A stretch of 64,000 bases of DNA. Source: CAYPLH01 sp964411505. Its GTDB lineage: Bacteria; Bacillota; Clostridia; CAYPLH01; DUMO01. A model generated the notes under the pieces. It ran no database searches. It worked only from the letters and a program-made list of their open reading frames with translations, and had not been told where the DNA came from. Below are positions 1 through 8,612 of this stretch, one piece after another. The translations under genes and the position numbers were made by a program. The stretch's first letter is position 1, and every line of letters begins with the position of its first letter. The stretch covers positions 30,554 through 94,553 of the forward strand of contig CAYPLH010000009.1 of NCBI GenBank assembly GCA_964411505.1, given 5' to 3'.

Positions 1-982
1 CGTAAGTGAAAAAACCAATGAGACCTTTATTACCTTTGGCTTTATAGTCCTGATTTTTCTGCACAAAACTATCCCTATCCATTAGTCCTTCACTAAAAAG
101 TTTGCTCATATATTCTAAGAAATCATAAAAACGCTCATCGGTAGGTACAAATAACACTTTTCCGTTCTCCGCCATTACATAATCACTGGTCCCGGTGAAA
201 GGATTTCCTATTCCATCATTGACAAGCCCAAAATTCCATATCATTGTATTTATAGAAGATGGGCTATCTGTATTGGCTGTATTTTCATTCTGAAAGCAGC
301 TGTAAGGTATTTCATCCTGTTCGTTATTTTTATTTGGGTCTTTTTCTTTGAATGCTTTAAGCACATTATAAAGTTCCTCTGTAGTCTCGGGTATATCTAA
401 AGAAAGATTATCCAACCAAACCTTATTAATTGCATAGCCTACAGGAGCATTATTACCTGTTATGTGTACAAGCGGCAGGCTATAGAGATTTCCATCTGGC
501 AAAGTTGAAGCAAATTTGATCTCAGGATGTTTATTGAAGTACTCTTGTGCATAAGGTGCATAATCACCCAACAAATTATTAAGAGGCAGAAATGAATCTG
601 CATACAAAGGAAGGTTCGCTCCTCCAATAATTGCATCAGGCAGATCTTTAGAAGCAAGAGTGACACCTAGCATTTCATTCCAGGCGCTTCCCTGAATCTC
701 AGTCCATTCGAATTTTATACCTGTTTCCTCTTCGGCTTTAATGATACATGGTTTCTCAGCCCAAGTAATCTTGTCATTACGGTGTTTTGAAACCATCATT
801 TTCAAAGTAATAGGTTCATTCACGATGGGCAGTCCTGTTTTGTTAACTACAGGTTTAGAGTCTTTAGTAGTCTCTGTATTGCCCTTATCAGGGTCTTTGC
901 CTGCAACACAACCTGATATCATTGAGATTGTAAACACTACTAAAACTAAGATGCATAATGATTTGCTTAATTTTTTACTCAT
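1..982 (-). CDS. Extracellular solute-binding lipoprotein, LplA-like (partial)
   Basis: This is the N-terminal 327 codons of a sugar-type ABC importer's binding lipoprotein; the 3' end lies beyond the window. The ATG at 982 follows a GGAGGACG ribosome site. A basic start and hydrophobic stretch lead to a lipobox (ISGC, Cys25), then a K/D/N-rich linker and a type 1 solute-binding fold, seen from the motif LPDAIIGG and the conserved layout of the LplA family. It is the last visible gene of a yesN-yesM-permease-permease-binding protein cluster, an arrangement typical of complex-polysaccharide oligosaccharide uptake in Firmicutes. The substrate cannot be told from sequence. Confidence 0.85.
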   Translation of the reverse strand, partial: MSKKLSKSLCILVLVVFTISMISGCVAGKDPDKGNTETTKDSKPVVNKTGLPIVNEPITLKMMVSKHRNDKITWAEKPCIIKAEEETGIKFEWTEIQGSAWNEMLGVTLASKDLPDAIIGGANLPLYADSFLPLNNLLGDYAPYAQEYFNKHPEIKFASTLPDGNLYSLPLVHITGNNAPVGYAINKVWLDNLSLDIPETTEELYNVLKAFKEKDPNKNNEQDEIPYSCFQNENTANTDSPSSINTMIWNFGLVNDGIGNPFTGTSDYVMAENGKVLFVPTDERFYDFLEYMSKLFSEGLMDRDSFVQKNQDYKAKGNKGLIGFFTY

Positions 983-1048
983 AATCGTCCTCCTTTTTTA
1001 GTTTAAACCTTTTCAACTGCTTTATACTGCCAAATTAATGTACGTTGA

Positions 1049-1948
1049 TCACCCTTTAATAGATCCTATCATCACACCCTTTACAAAGTATTTTTGAAGT
1101 AATGGATAAGCAATTATTACAGGCAAGGTTGATACAATAATAACGCCATACTTTATCGCCTGTGCAATTCTTTCTCGTTCAATCAAAGACTCCATTTCTG
1201 ACGAGTCCATATTTGTCACAAGTGACTGTCCTTGTATCAAAAGTTCTCTTAAAATCAACTGTAATGGGTGCAGCTCTTTTTTTGTAATATAGATTAGTGC
1301 GTTAAAATAAGAATTCCAATGTCCTACTGCATAAAACAGTGATATTACTGCTACTATTGCTTTCGAAAGAGGAATTGCTATACTTATAAAAAACCTTAAA
1401 TTGCCGCACCCATCTATAAATGCAGCCTCTCTCATTTCTTCGGGTAAAGTACTTTGAAAAAATGTCCTTGTTATTATTATATTGTAAACCCACACACTTC
1501 CTAAAATAATAAGGACTAATGGATTGTTTACAAGATTCAAGCTACTTACTACCATGTAGGTTGGTATAAGACCACCATTAAAAAACATAGTAAACACCAT
1601 TATCTTCATAATAACATTGCGTCCTATAAGGTCTTTTCTTGAAAGTGCATAGCCTGCTAACAATGTAACCGTCACACCAAAGAGCGTACCAACCACTGTA
1701 TAAAAAATAGTGTTTCTGTAACCAAGCCATATTTTTTGCTCTTCAAAAATATACTTATACCCTACAAAATTAATACCTTTTGGTAATAGGATTACATCTC
1801 CTAAAAGCACAGCGTTAGGATCGCTTATTGATGCAATTACAATGAAGTATAAAGGGTATAAAGTAACAATTAAAGCAATAATCGCGATTATTGCAACAAT
1901 TATATCGAAAAAAGTATCTTCCTTACCTTTACCTGTTCTTAGGCTCAT
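1049..1948 (-). CDS. ABC sugar transporter permease, LplC/AraQ-like (CUT1)
   Basis: Inner-membrane permease of a carbohydrate ABC importer. It has six predicted membrane segments and the cytoplasmic EAA loop (about residues 174-192, REAAFIDGCG then IAIPLSK) that contacts the ATPase. I place the start at the ATG at 1948, 13 bases after the upstream permease stop, because an AAAGGGGG site lies just before it; a longer reading frame from 2008 would overlap the upstream gene. C-terminal KYFVKGVMIGSIKG is typical of LplC. No ATPase gene is adjacent, which is usual for this class because one shared MsmK-like ATPase serves several importers. Confidence 0.9.
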   Translation of the reverse strand: MSLRTGKGKEDTFFDIIVAIIAIIALIVTLYPLYFIVIASISDPNAVLLGDVILLPKGINFVGYKYIFEEQKIWLGYRNTIFYTVVGTLFGVTVTLLAGYALSRKDLIGRNVIMKIMVFTMFFNGGLIPTYMVVSSLNLVNNPLVLIILGSVWVYNIIITRTFFQSTLPEEMREAAFIDGCGNLRFFISIAIPLSKAIVAVISLFYAVGHWNSYFNALIYITKKELHPLQLILRELLIQGQSLVTNMDSSEMESLIERERIAQAIKYGVIIVSTLPVIIAYPLLQKYFVKGVMIGSIKG

Positions 1949-1961
1949 TACATTACCCCCT

Positions 1962-2921
1962 TTACCACAATCCACTGTCTGCAACTTTATTTGAAATCTT
2001 ATTGACAATTAAAAGCACTGAAAAATTTATCACATTATTGAAAAGCCCAATGGCTGCCGCATAACTGTACTGTACTCCCATGATACCTACTTTGTATACA
2101 TAGGTACTTATAACCTCAGATCTTGAAAGGTTTGATGCAGTCTGCATCAAAAAAGTTTTCTCAAACCCTACATTCATTATACGACCTGCGTTCAGTATTA
2201 ATATGATGACTGCAGTTGGCAAAATGGAAGGAATATCAATATACCAAATGCGCTGAAATTTATTTGCTCCGTCCACTATTGAAGCTTCATGCAGCTCTGG
2301 ACTTACACTTGCTAGCGTGGCTATATATATAATGGATGACCAGCCTGTGCTTTGCCATATTCCAGACCATACATACATGTGCCTAAACATCTTAGGATCC
2401 CCTAGAAAATCTATTGTCTCTTTACCTAGGGATCTTATGACTACATTAACAATTCCTGTTGTAGGTAAGAAAAACACAAACATCATGCCAACCATAACAA
2501 CCATAGATATGAAATATGGTGCATAGGTAACCGTTTGAGTTATCTTTTTAAGCTTATGAAAAGGTGTATAATTGAGCACCAAAGCAAGAAAAATAGGGAA
2601 GGGGAATGATACTATCAAATGATAAATACTTAAAAACAATGTATTTTTTAAAAGAGTCCAGAAATGATAGGAGTTAAAAAATTTGTTAAAATGTTTAAAT
2701 CCGACCCAATCACTTCCTAAATACCCTTTAGCCGGTGTAAAGTTTTTAAAAGCTATCTGGAGACCATACATAGGCGCGTATTCAAAGATTAAAATATATA
2801 TTAAGGCAGGTAGAAGAAAAAGATACAGTGTTCTGTTCTTTGCTATCCGCTTTAGCAGGCATTTATATGACTTGATATCTTTCGATATAAATTTGTTCAA
2901 TCTAAAAATAGCCTCTCGCAC
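1962..2921 (-). CDS. ABC sugar transporter permease, LplB/UgpA-like (CUT1)
   Basis: Partner permease to the next gene, 319 residues with six predicted membrane segments and a degenerate EAA loop at about residues 211-230 (HEASIVDGA). The start is GTG at 2921 with a GAGGGTGA ribosome site. The N-terminal TLYLFLLPALIYILIFEYAPMYG is the LplB signature region. It is the first transporter gene downstream of the YesM/YesN pair. A poor sigma-A-like match (TTGATT, 17-bp gap, TAAAAC; 2984-3012) lies upstream, so separate transcription of the importer is possible but weakly supported. Confidence 0.9.
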   Translation of the reverse strand: MREAIFRLNKFISKDIKSYKCLLKRIAKNRTLYLFLLPALIYILIFEYAPMYGLQIAFKNFTPAKGYLGSDWVGFKHFNKFFNSYHFWTLLKNTLFLSIYHLIVSFPFPIFLALVLNYTPFHKLKKITQTVTYAPYFISMVVMVGMMFVFFLPTTGIVNVVIRSLGKETIDFLGDPKMFRHMYVWSGIWQSTGWSSIIYIATLASVSPELHEASIVDGANKFQRIWYIDIPSILPTAVIILILNAGRIMNVGFEKTFLMQTASNLSRSEVISTYVYKVGIMGVQYSYAAAIGLFNNVINFSVLLIVNKISNKVADSGLW

Positions 2922-3082
2922 CCAATATCACCCTCTAATTAAAATTGTCCTCCACATAGCGAAACAAAAGAAAATCTTTGCAAGTTTTATTATAAATAAA
3001 TTATATAATCAAGTTAAATAAATGAACATGGACAGGTTTAAGACTTTTTTGTAATAAACTAAGATTTGGTGCTGCTCATAAG

Positions 3083-4954
3083 CTAGAGTGTGTGTATTCG
3101 AGATTTTGCTTCATTCATTGTTAATATGGGAAGTTTTACTTTAACAAGGGTTCCTTCATTCTTGCTGCTGAACACATCAATCCCATACTCTTCCCCTAAC
3201 ATCAGTTTGATTCTGAGTTGTATGTTTGCAAGCCCGATTCTTTTCCTTTTTGCACTTTCTGCCTCCAATTCGCTCATGTCAGATAATATTCTCTTTGTAT
3301 ATTCAAGATTTGACCTTGTAAATCCGGGACCATTATCCCAAATTTCAATTAACATATGATCATTATAAATATTGCCAGCTATTCTGAGATTACCTCCCTC
3401 ATATCTCTTTTCGATCCCATGGTATATTGCGTTTTCCACTATTGGCTGAAGTATCATTTTTATAGTGATATTTTTGTTCATTTCAGGAGGAAGATCAATA
3501 TACCACTGTAACCTTCCCGAAAGTCTCAAATCTATTATTTTAAGATACTGCTCTGCAATCTTTACTTCGTCCTCCACTTTAACATAATTTCCCTCTTTAA
3601 TTGAATACTTAAAAATTTCCGCCATGGCCAAGGCCGCTTCTTCAACCTCAGGTATATCTTTTGATACTGCAATACCACTGATACACTGGAGAGTATTAAA
3701 CAAAAAGTGAGGATTAACCTGACTTTGCAGCGCATAAAGCTCTGTTTGCTTCTTGTTAAGTTCAGTTTCATAAAGAGTTTGCTGAGTTTTGTAAATCTTT
3801 CTTGACATATTTTCTATGCTGTCCAATGTGTTATTGATATGTTCTGCTATAGTTCCAATTTCGTTTTTGTACGGGACATTAATACGTGTGTATAAATTAC
3901 TTTTACCTGCACGGTTAATCTCAGAAAGCAGCTTTGCAATCGGTTTTCCAATATTCTTGCCAAAGGCAACACCGTTAGCTATAAAAAGAAGAATTGTCAT
4001 AATTCCCATCATCATTGCAATATCTATCAAAAAATTGTATTCTTTTAAAACCTCTACTGACTTTACAGCTCCTATAATTTCTAATCCTGTAGCGCCTATT
4101 TTTCTTCGTGTAACAACCTTGCCCTGTTTATACGCATCTAGTACCTTTTCCTCAGAAAATTTCTCATCTTCATTAATTTGTGTGCTAGACTCAAGTATCT
4201 CTCCTTCCTCATCTATTATATATAATTCACCTATATCAGGATTAATACCTTCTTTTGTCACTCTTGCTAAAAATCGAGGTTCCAGATAAATAATTGTATA
4301 GCCTAAGCTTTCCCCCAACCTTGAGTCTGGATTTACATACTGCACAGGCATTGCATAGATCAAAAAGCTCTGAGCATTAAACTCATTTTTATTTAAATAT
4401 AGTAGCCTTTTTTCTCCCTTATACTCTTCGAACTTTCTAAGTATAGAGTCAATCATTTCACTCATATTTTTAGTTATTCCAACATGTGTATATAAAGATT
4501 TGCCAAACCTATCTACTAGGGACACATCAACTATTTCTGTATTTATGGTGATGACAGTTCTCATCATATCATCTAGCATACTTTTCGAATCATACATTAC
4601 AAATGGATCATCGGTAGACATATAGAGCTGAACAGCACTACTGTACGAAAAATATGTTGCAGCGTTGCGCACTTTATCAAATTGCATGCTAAGTGTGTCT
4701 TCAATTTGTGATACTATATTATCTGTATATAATTTTGTTTTATCTTTGGTTGCTGTTGAAAAACTCATATAATACCAGGTTTGGACAATAATCAACAATA
4801 TCACCGCAACCAATGTGAGCCGAAAAAACTGATACTTTATTGAAGTACCAAAAAATATCCTTCTGCTAGTTCCATTTTTTTCAAACTTGCAAAAGCTAAT
4901 CCGAGATTTCCAATTAGACCTTATTTTTTCTATATTCTGTTGGAGTGCTTCCAT
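3083..4954 (-). CDS. Sensor histidine kinase, YesM family
   Basis: Membrane sensor kinase that would phosphorylate the YesN-type regulator encoded just upstream. From the start chosen at 4954 it has a membrane segment at about 45-65, a large extracellular sensor region (about 66-305), a second membrane segment (about 310-330), a HAMP linker, and a His_kinase domain with phospho-acceptor His416 in NPHFLFNTL. The ATPase follows, with the N box near residue 508 (QPIVENAIYHG) and the G1 box WDNGPGF. An in-frame ATG at 5014 exists but lengthens the overlap with yesN; neither start has a good ribosome site. The overlap suggests translational coupling. Confidence 0.9.
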   Translation of the reverse strand: MEALQQNIEKIRSNWKSRISFCKFEKNGTSRRIFFGTSIKYQFFRLTLVAVILLIIVQTWYYMSFSTATKDKTKLYTDNIVSQIEDTLSMQFDKVRNAATYFSYSSAVQLYMSTDDPFVMYDSKSMLDDMMRTVITINTEIVDVSLVDRFGKSLYTHVGITKNMSEMIDSILRKFEEYKGEKRLLYLNKNEFNAQSFLIYAMPVQYVNPDSRLGESLGYTIIYLEPRFLARVTKEGINPDIGELYIIDEEGEILESSTQINEDEKFSEEKVLDAYKQGKVVTRRKIGATGLEIIGAVKSVEVLKEYNFLIDIAMMMGIMTILLFIANGVAFGKNIGKPIAKLLSEINRAGKSNLYTRINVPYKNEIGTIAEHINNTLDSIENMSRKIYKTQQTLYETELNKKQTELYALQSQVNPHFLFNTLQCISGIAVSKDIPEVEEAALAMAEIFKYSIKEGNYVKVEDEVKIAEQYLKIIDLRLSGRLQWYIDLPPEMNKNITIKMILQPIVENAIYHGIEKRYEGGNLRIAGNIYNDHMLIEIWDNGPGFTRSNLEYTKRILSDMSELEAESAKRKRIGLANIQLRIKLMLGEEYGIDVFSSKNEGTLVKVKLPILTMNEAKSRIHTL

Positions 4955-5696
4955 AGTGTTTTTTAAAAACTTTATTAAAATAGAAATAATCATCATATCC
5001 GGCTTTATTAGCAACCTCCTTTATGGTCAGCTCTCTTTTCTTTAAAAATTCAGCAGCATGCTTCATTCTTATCTCCTTTAAATAGTCTGAAAAGGTAGTT
5101 CCAAGTAATTTGTTAAACAAATAGCACGTATAGTTTGGATGTAAAAAAAATCTATTAGATAATTCTTTAAGTTTAATCTTTTTATAAAAATTATCATTTA
5201 AATATTGCAGCATTTTTTTGAAGTTTTCATTATCTATATTCGACGGAATATTTCCTACAGCATCTTCTTGGCAACTACCAAAACCTTTACCATGATTTAC
5301 CTGCATTGTTTTCTTCACTTTATCAAGATGGAGTTTTAGTCTTTTCAAAATATCGATTGTTTTTTGCGAGTCTACTGGTTTTAAACAATATTCGAATGCT
5401 CCAAGCCTTACTGCTTCCTGAGCATATGAAAATTCAGCAAAGCCGCTTACAATAACAAATTCAATGTTTAAACCCTTTCCCCTTGCTTTTTTCATAAGCT
5501 CAATTCCTGATATGACAGGCATTCTGATATCTGTAAAGACGGCATCGGGGCTTGATTGTTCGATAAATTCAAGCGCTTGGACTGAATTCTGAAATTCTGC
5601 GATGATCTCAAAACCCGCGTCAGCCCAATTGATATTCTTCTTTAAACTAATCATTGACCATGGTTCGTCATCCACCAGAACCACCTTGTAAGCCAT
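4914..5696 (-). CDS. Response regulator, YesN/AraC family
   Basis: 260-residue cytoplasmic transcription factor. The N-terminal receiver domain has the acidic pair D9/D10 and phospho-acceptor D56 (FTDIRMP). After a linker, the last 100 residues are an AraC-type double helix-turn-helix (KLKELSNRFFLHPNYTCYLFNKLLG and IKEVANKAGYDDYFYFNKVFKKHYG). The start at 5696 is preceded by AGAAGG at good spacing; a longer frame from 5732 has no ribosome site. It most likely activates the adjacent importer genes in response to YesM. The gene begins only about 180 bases from the broken end of murA. Confidence 0.93.
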   Translation of the reverse strand: MAYKVVLVDDEPWSMISLKKNINWADAGFEIIAEFQNSVQALEFIEQSSPDAVFTDIRMPVISGIELMKKARGKGLNIEFVIVSGFAEFSYAQEAVRLGAFEYCLKPVDSQKTIDILKRLKLHLDKVKKTMQVNHGKGFGSCQEDAVGNIPSNIDNENFKKMLQYLNDNFYKKIKLKELSNRFFLHPNYTCYLFNKLLGTTFSDYLKEIRMKHAAEFLKKRELTIKEVANKAGYDDYFYFNKVFKKHYGSTPTEYRKNKV

Positions 5697-5725
5697 AAGC
5701 TTAAAACCTTCTTTCTGTATCATTA

Positions 5726-6226
5726 TCAGCATGTTAGTATAATAGGTTTAACATCAATTATAAAGTAGTATAGGCAGATTATCAACCTAAAAAAGGTGGC
5801 TTTTTTTACCTTTTTGCAATCCCCATTGTCTAGGAAAGTATACTTTCTTAGACAATAAAAAAGTGTCCATAAGGTATCACATCCACCCGGATAGCTTATA
5901 GTCACTTTACCGCAACGTGCCAGCACAGGTCCTAAAAAAACAATAGACGACCGCATCTCTGAAGCAAGATTATCTGGTATCTTCTGACCATGTAAAGTGG
6001 ATGAATCCACAATGACAGTACTACCCTGTTCTTGAACTTTACAGCCTAGCTCTTCCAAAATTTTTAACATGATATGTACATCTTTGAGTTTGGGACAATT
6101 TTTGATCACATTGATTCCACTATTAAGAACTGTTGCCGCCAAAATCGGAAGCACAGCATTTTTAGAACCTTCTATTTCTATTTCGCCTTCTAGTTTGTTT
6201 CCACCATTTATAATTAATTTCTCCAA
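5726..6226 (-). pseudogene. murA: Truncated murA (UDP-GlcNAc enolpyruvyl transferase)
   Basis: The first 117 residues are clear MurA, with the N-terminal GGNKLEGEIEIEGSKNA motif, SEMRSSIVFLGP and the loop PGGCD holding catalytic Cys116. Family members run to about 420 residues. Here homology stops at base 5876, right after the Cys codon, and about 50 unrelated residues follow before a stop. Most of the active site and the second domain are lost, so this product cannot be active. It starts with TTG after GGAGGTG. Its place after ftsW is that of dcw-cluster murA, but murG is absent between them. A second murA elsewhere in the genome must be assumed. Confidence 0.88.
5825..5856. repeat. 32-bp near-perfect palindrome at the murA breakpoint
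   Basis: Two 16-base arms (ATTGTCTAGGAAAGTA and its complement with one mismatch) meet without a spacer at 5840/5841. The palindrome lies 20 bases past the last murA-homologous codon. A second small inverted repeat (AAAAAGGT/ACCTTTTT) follows at about 5789-5815. It could be a terminator for the dcw transcript or the scar of a mobile element; it has no long T run on the minus strand. Confidence 0.7.
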
Positions 6227-6245
6227 AAAAACACCTCCACTGTTC

Positions 6246-6269
6246 CAGGCATAATATATTTTATGCCTG
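6246..6269 (-). other. Hairpin between ftsW and the murA fragment
   Basis: CAGGCATAA and its complement form a 9-bp stem around a six-base AT loop, 20 bases upstream of the murA start. The spacer 6227-6430 is where murG would be expected; no murG reading frame or remnant is visible in any frame. Confidence 0.5.
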
Positions 6270-6430
6270 CTGCATGAAAGTGTTACATTTGGAAAATCGA
6301 CTTGCTATTCAAAGCATAGAACTTATGATTACTTCCCCAAATATTTTTTAAACAAGCTTATGCTGTCAGTAAGTCAAAAATAAAAAACCTATTTACATCC
6401 TTCTTTAGAGTAATCAAACTTACTTTTCTG

Positions 6431-7540
6431 TTATATTCTGTCATAGTTTGCATATCTTGAAATATTAAGTAAAATTCCAATATCAGTTAGCAGAAGAATA
6501 AGTGATGTACCTCCAAAGCTAAAAAATGGAAGCGGCATCCCGGTTACCGGTACTGATGAGGTTACAACTGCAAAGTTTATCACAACCTGTACAGCAACCA
6601 GTGCTGTTATTCCAATAGCTGTCAAGCTTCCAAACATATCTGGTGCATTAACTGCCACCTTTACTCCTCTCCAGATGAAGATAATAAACAAAATCATTAC
6701 TGCAAACACACCGACAAAACCTAATTCTTCAGCCAGTACCGAAAGAATAAAATCATTATAAGGCTCTGGTAAATATAAAAATTTTTGCAGACTTTTTCCC
6801 AATCCTCTACCAAATAACCCTCCTGATCCAATGGCATACAAAGACTGAACCGCCTGCCACCCTTCTCCTTTAGGATCCGCAAAGGGGTCAAGAAAAGAAA
6901 GTGCCCTAATCCTCATATAGGGAAAGAGCATGATAATTGCTGTAATCCCAGCTACTGCAGGAAATGACAGCAAAACAAAATGCTTAATCTTAGCGCCAGC
7001 ACAAAATAAAATTATTGCTGATACAATAACAATAATCATAGTGCATGAAAAGTGCGGTTCGCGCAACAGGAGTACCGCTATCAAAGCTACTAATAGAAGG
7101 TATGGCAGAAGACCTTTAAAAAAGTATTTTAACTGATCCTTTCTTTTTGAAAGACTGTATGAAAAAAACAGTATTGTTGAAAGCTTTATAAATTCTGATG
7201 GCTGTACAGACTGCCCTGCAATACTAAACCACCTTCTTGCATCATTATGAACCTGTCCAATTCCTGGTATCAAAACAAGTATTAAAAGAACAATACTAAA
7301 AATGAAAAACACCGGTGAATACTTCGCCAGCTTACGGTAATCAAAATTCATCATGACAAACATTGCACAAAGTCCTATAGGCAAATATTGTATCTGTTTT
7401 CTTAAAAAGTGGTATGTATCACCATGCATATAGTTGTATGCATGAGCAGCACTAGCACTGAAAATCATAATGGTTCCAAAGGCAACTAGTATTAACACAG
7501 TCATTAATATCCAAAAGTCCACTGGTTTTTGCTTTCTCAT
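6431..7540 (-). CDS. ftsW: Lipid II polymerase FtsW/SpoVE (SEDS family)
   Basis: 369-residue multi-pass SEDS glycosyltransferase that polymerises lipid II, working with the transpeptidase SpoVD encoded in the same cluster. It has about ten predicted membrane helices, and the family motifs GQSVQPSEFIKLS and PLPFFSFGGTSL are intact. The start at 7540 follows an AGGAGGAG site; a frame opening at 7606 overlaps mraY and lacks one. It lies 40 bases after mraY. In this position the gene is called ftsW or spoVE, and the two roles (vegetative septum, spore cortex) cannot be told apart here. Confidence 0.92.
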   Translation of the reverse strand: MRKQKPVDFWILMTVLILVAFGTIMIFSASAAHAYNYMHGDTYHFLRKQIQYLPIGLCAMFVMMNFDYRKLAKYSPVFFIFSIVLLILVLIPGIGQVHNDARRWFSIAGQSVQPSEFIKLSTILFFSYSLSKRKDQLKYFFKGLLPYLLLVALIAVLLLREPHFSCTMIIVIVSAIILFCAGAKIKHFVLLSFPAVAGITAIIMLFPYMRIRALSFLDPFADPKGEGWQAVQSLYAIGSGGLFGRGLGKSLQKFLYLPEPYNDFILSVLAEELGFVGVFAVMILFIIFIWRGVKVAVNAPDMFGSLTAIGITALVAVQVVINFAVVTSSVPVTGMPLPFFSFGGTSLILLLTDIGILLNISRYANYDRI

Positions 7541-7580
7541 CCTCTTCTCTCCTCCTGCTACACAAATACATAAATAATCA

Positions 7581-8570
7581 TCAGTAGAATCTGAAACGTA
7601 GCGCAAGCATCCCTATAAAGCAAAGTACAAGAGTTACCATCCAGAAAATAGATACAATCTTTGTCTCTTTCCATCCAATAAGTTCAAAATGGTGATGAAT
7701 TGGTGCCATTTTGAAAATCCGTTTTCCTCTAAGCTTAAACGATGCAACCTGCAAAATATCAGACAATGATTCTATTACATAAATACCACCTACAATTACT
7801 AATATCAATGGCATTTTCATCATTATTGCTACTGAAGCCACGGCGCCGCCAAGAGCCAGTGAGCCCGTATCACCCATAAAAACTTTTGCAGGATGAATAT
7901 TAAATACTAGAAATCCCATACAACCACCTGCAACTATTGAACTAAATATTTTAATATACTCCCATTCGCTCCTTGTCATAGCCACAACTGTAAAGAAAAC
8001 CATTACTATAAGTGTAATACCTGCACATAGTCCATCAACACCATCTGTAAGGTTAACAGAATTGGTTGTAGCATATAATACTAAAAAAAGAAACATCATG
8101 TAAACTATTGGATGGAGCTCGTATTGGATTCCAATAAAAGGAATGAAGGTTGCAGTTCCAAGGTCTGTAAAAAATGTGACATAAATTATGTAAGCAAGCG
8201 ACACCAAGAACAATCCAATTGTTTTCTGCCAAGGAGCAAGTCCATTTTTACTTCTTTTTATAACTATTATAATGTCATCCAGAAAGCCTATTATCCCAAA
8301 ACCCAAAGTCACAATAGTCATTGGAACTATTTTCGGATATGATGGTGCAAAGAATAAAGTCATAATAAGTATAGGAATCAAAAAAATGATCCCTCCAATT
8401 GTAGGTGTATTCTGCTTTATTAAGTGAGTTTTAGGTCCATCATCTCTTACCGTCTGTCCTACCTTAAGACGCTTTAAGCTAGATATCAAAATTGGACCAA
8501 GCAATAAAGCTAGTACAAAAGTTAATATAAATGTTATTACCTGTAATGAAAAGTTAAATGGTAAACTCAA
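7581..8570 (-). CDS. mraY: Phospho-N-acetylmuramoyl-pentapeptide transferase MraY
   Basis: Transfers phospho-MurNAc-pentapeptide to undecaprenyl phosphate at the inner face of the membrane, giving lipid I. 329 residues with about ten membrane helices. Seen motifs: the GPKTHLIKQNTPTIGG nucleotide region, GFLDDI with the acidic pair, NSVNLTDGVDGL, and the C-terminal HHHFE loop (PIHHHFELIGW). The start is TTG at 8570, preceded by GGGGGAAG. It sits in standard dcw order between murF and ftsW. Confidence 0.96.
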   Translation of the reverse strand: MSLPFNFSLQVITFILTFVLALLLGPILISSLKRLKVGQTVRDDGPKTHLIKQNTPTIGGIIFLIPILIMTLFFAPSYPKIVPMTIVTLGFGIIGFLDDIIIVIKRSKNGLAPWQKTIGLFLVSLAYIIYVTFFTDLGTATFIPFIGIQYELHPIVYMMFLFLVLYATTNSVNLTDGVDGLCAGITLIVMVFFTVVAMTRSEWEYIKIFSSIVAGGCMGFLVFNIHPAKVFMGDTGSLALGGAVASVAIMMKMPLILVIVGGIYVIESLSDILQVASFKLRGKRIFKMAPIHHHFELIGWKETKIVSIFWMVTLVLCFIGMLALRFRFY

Positions 8571-8612
8571 AGTACTTCCCCCAGTTTAGTCGTTAGTTAT
8601 TAGTTATTAGCT

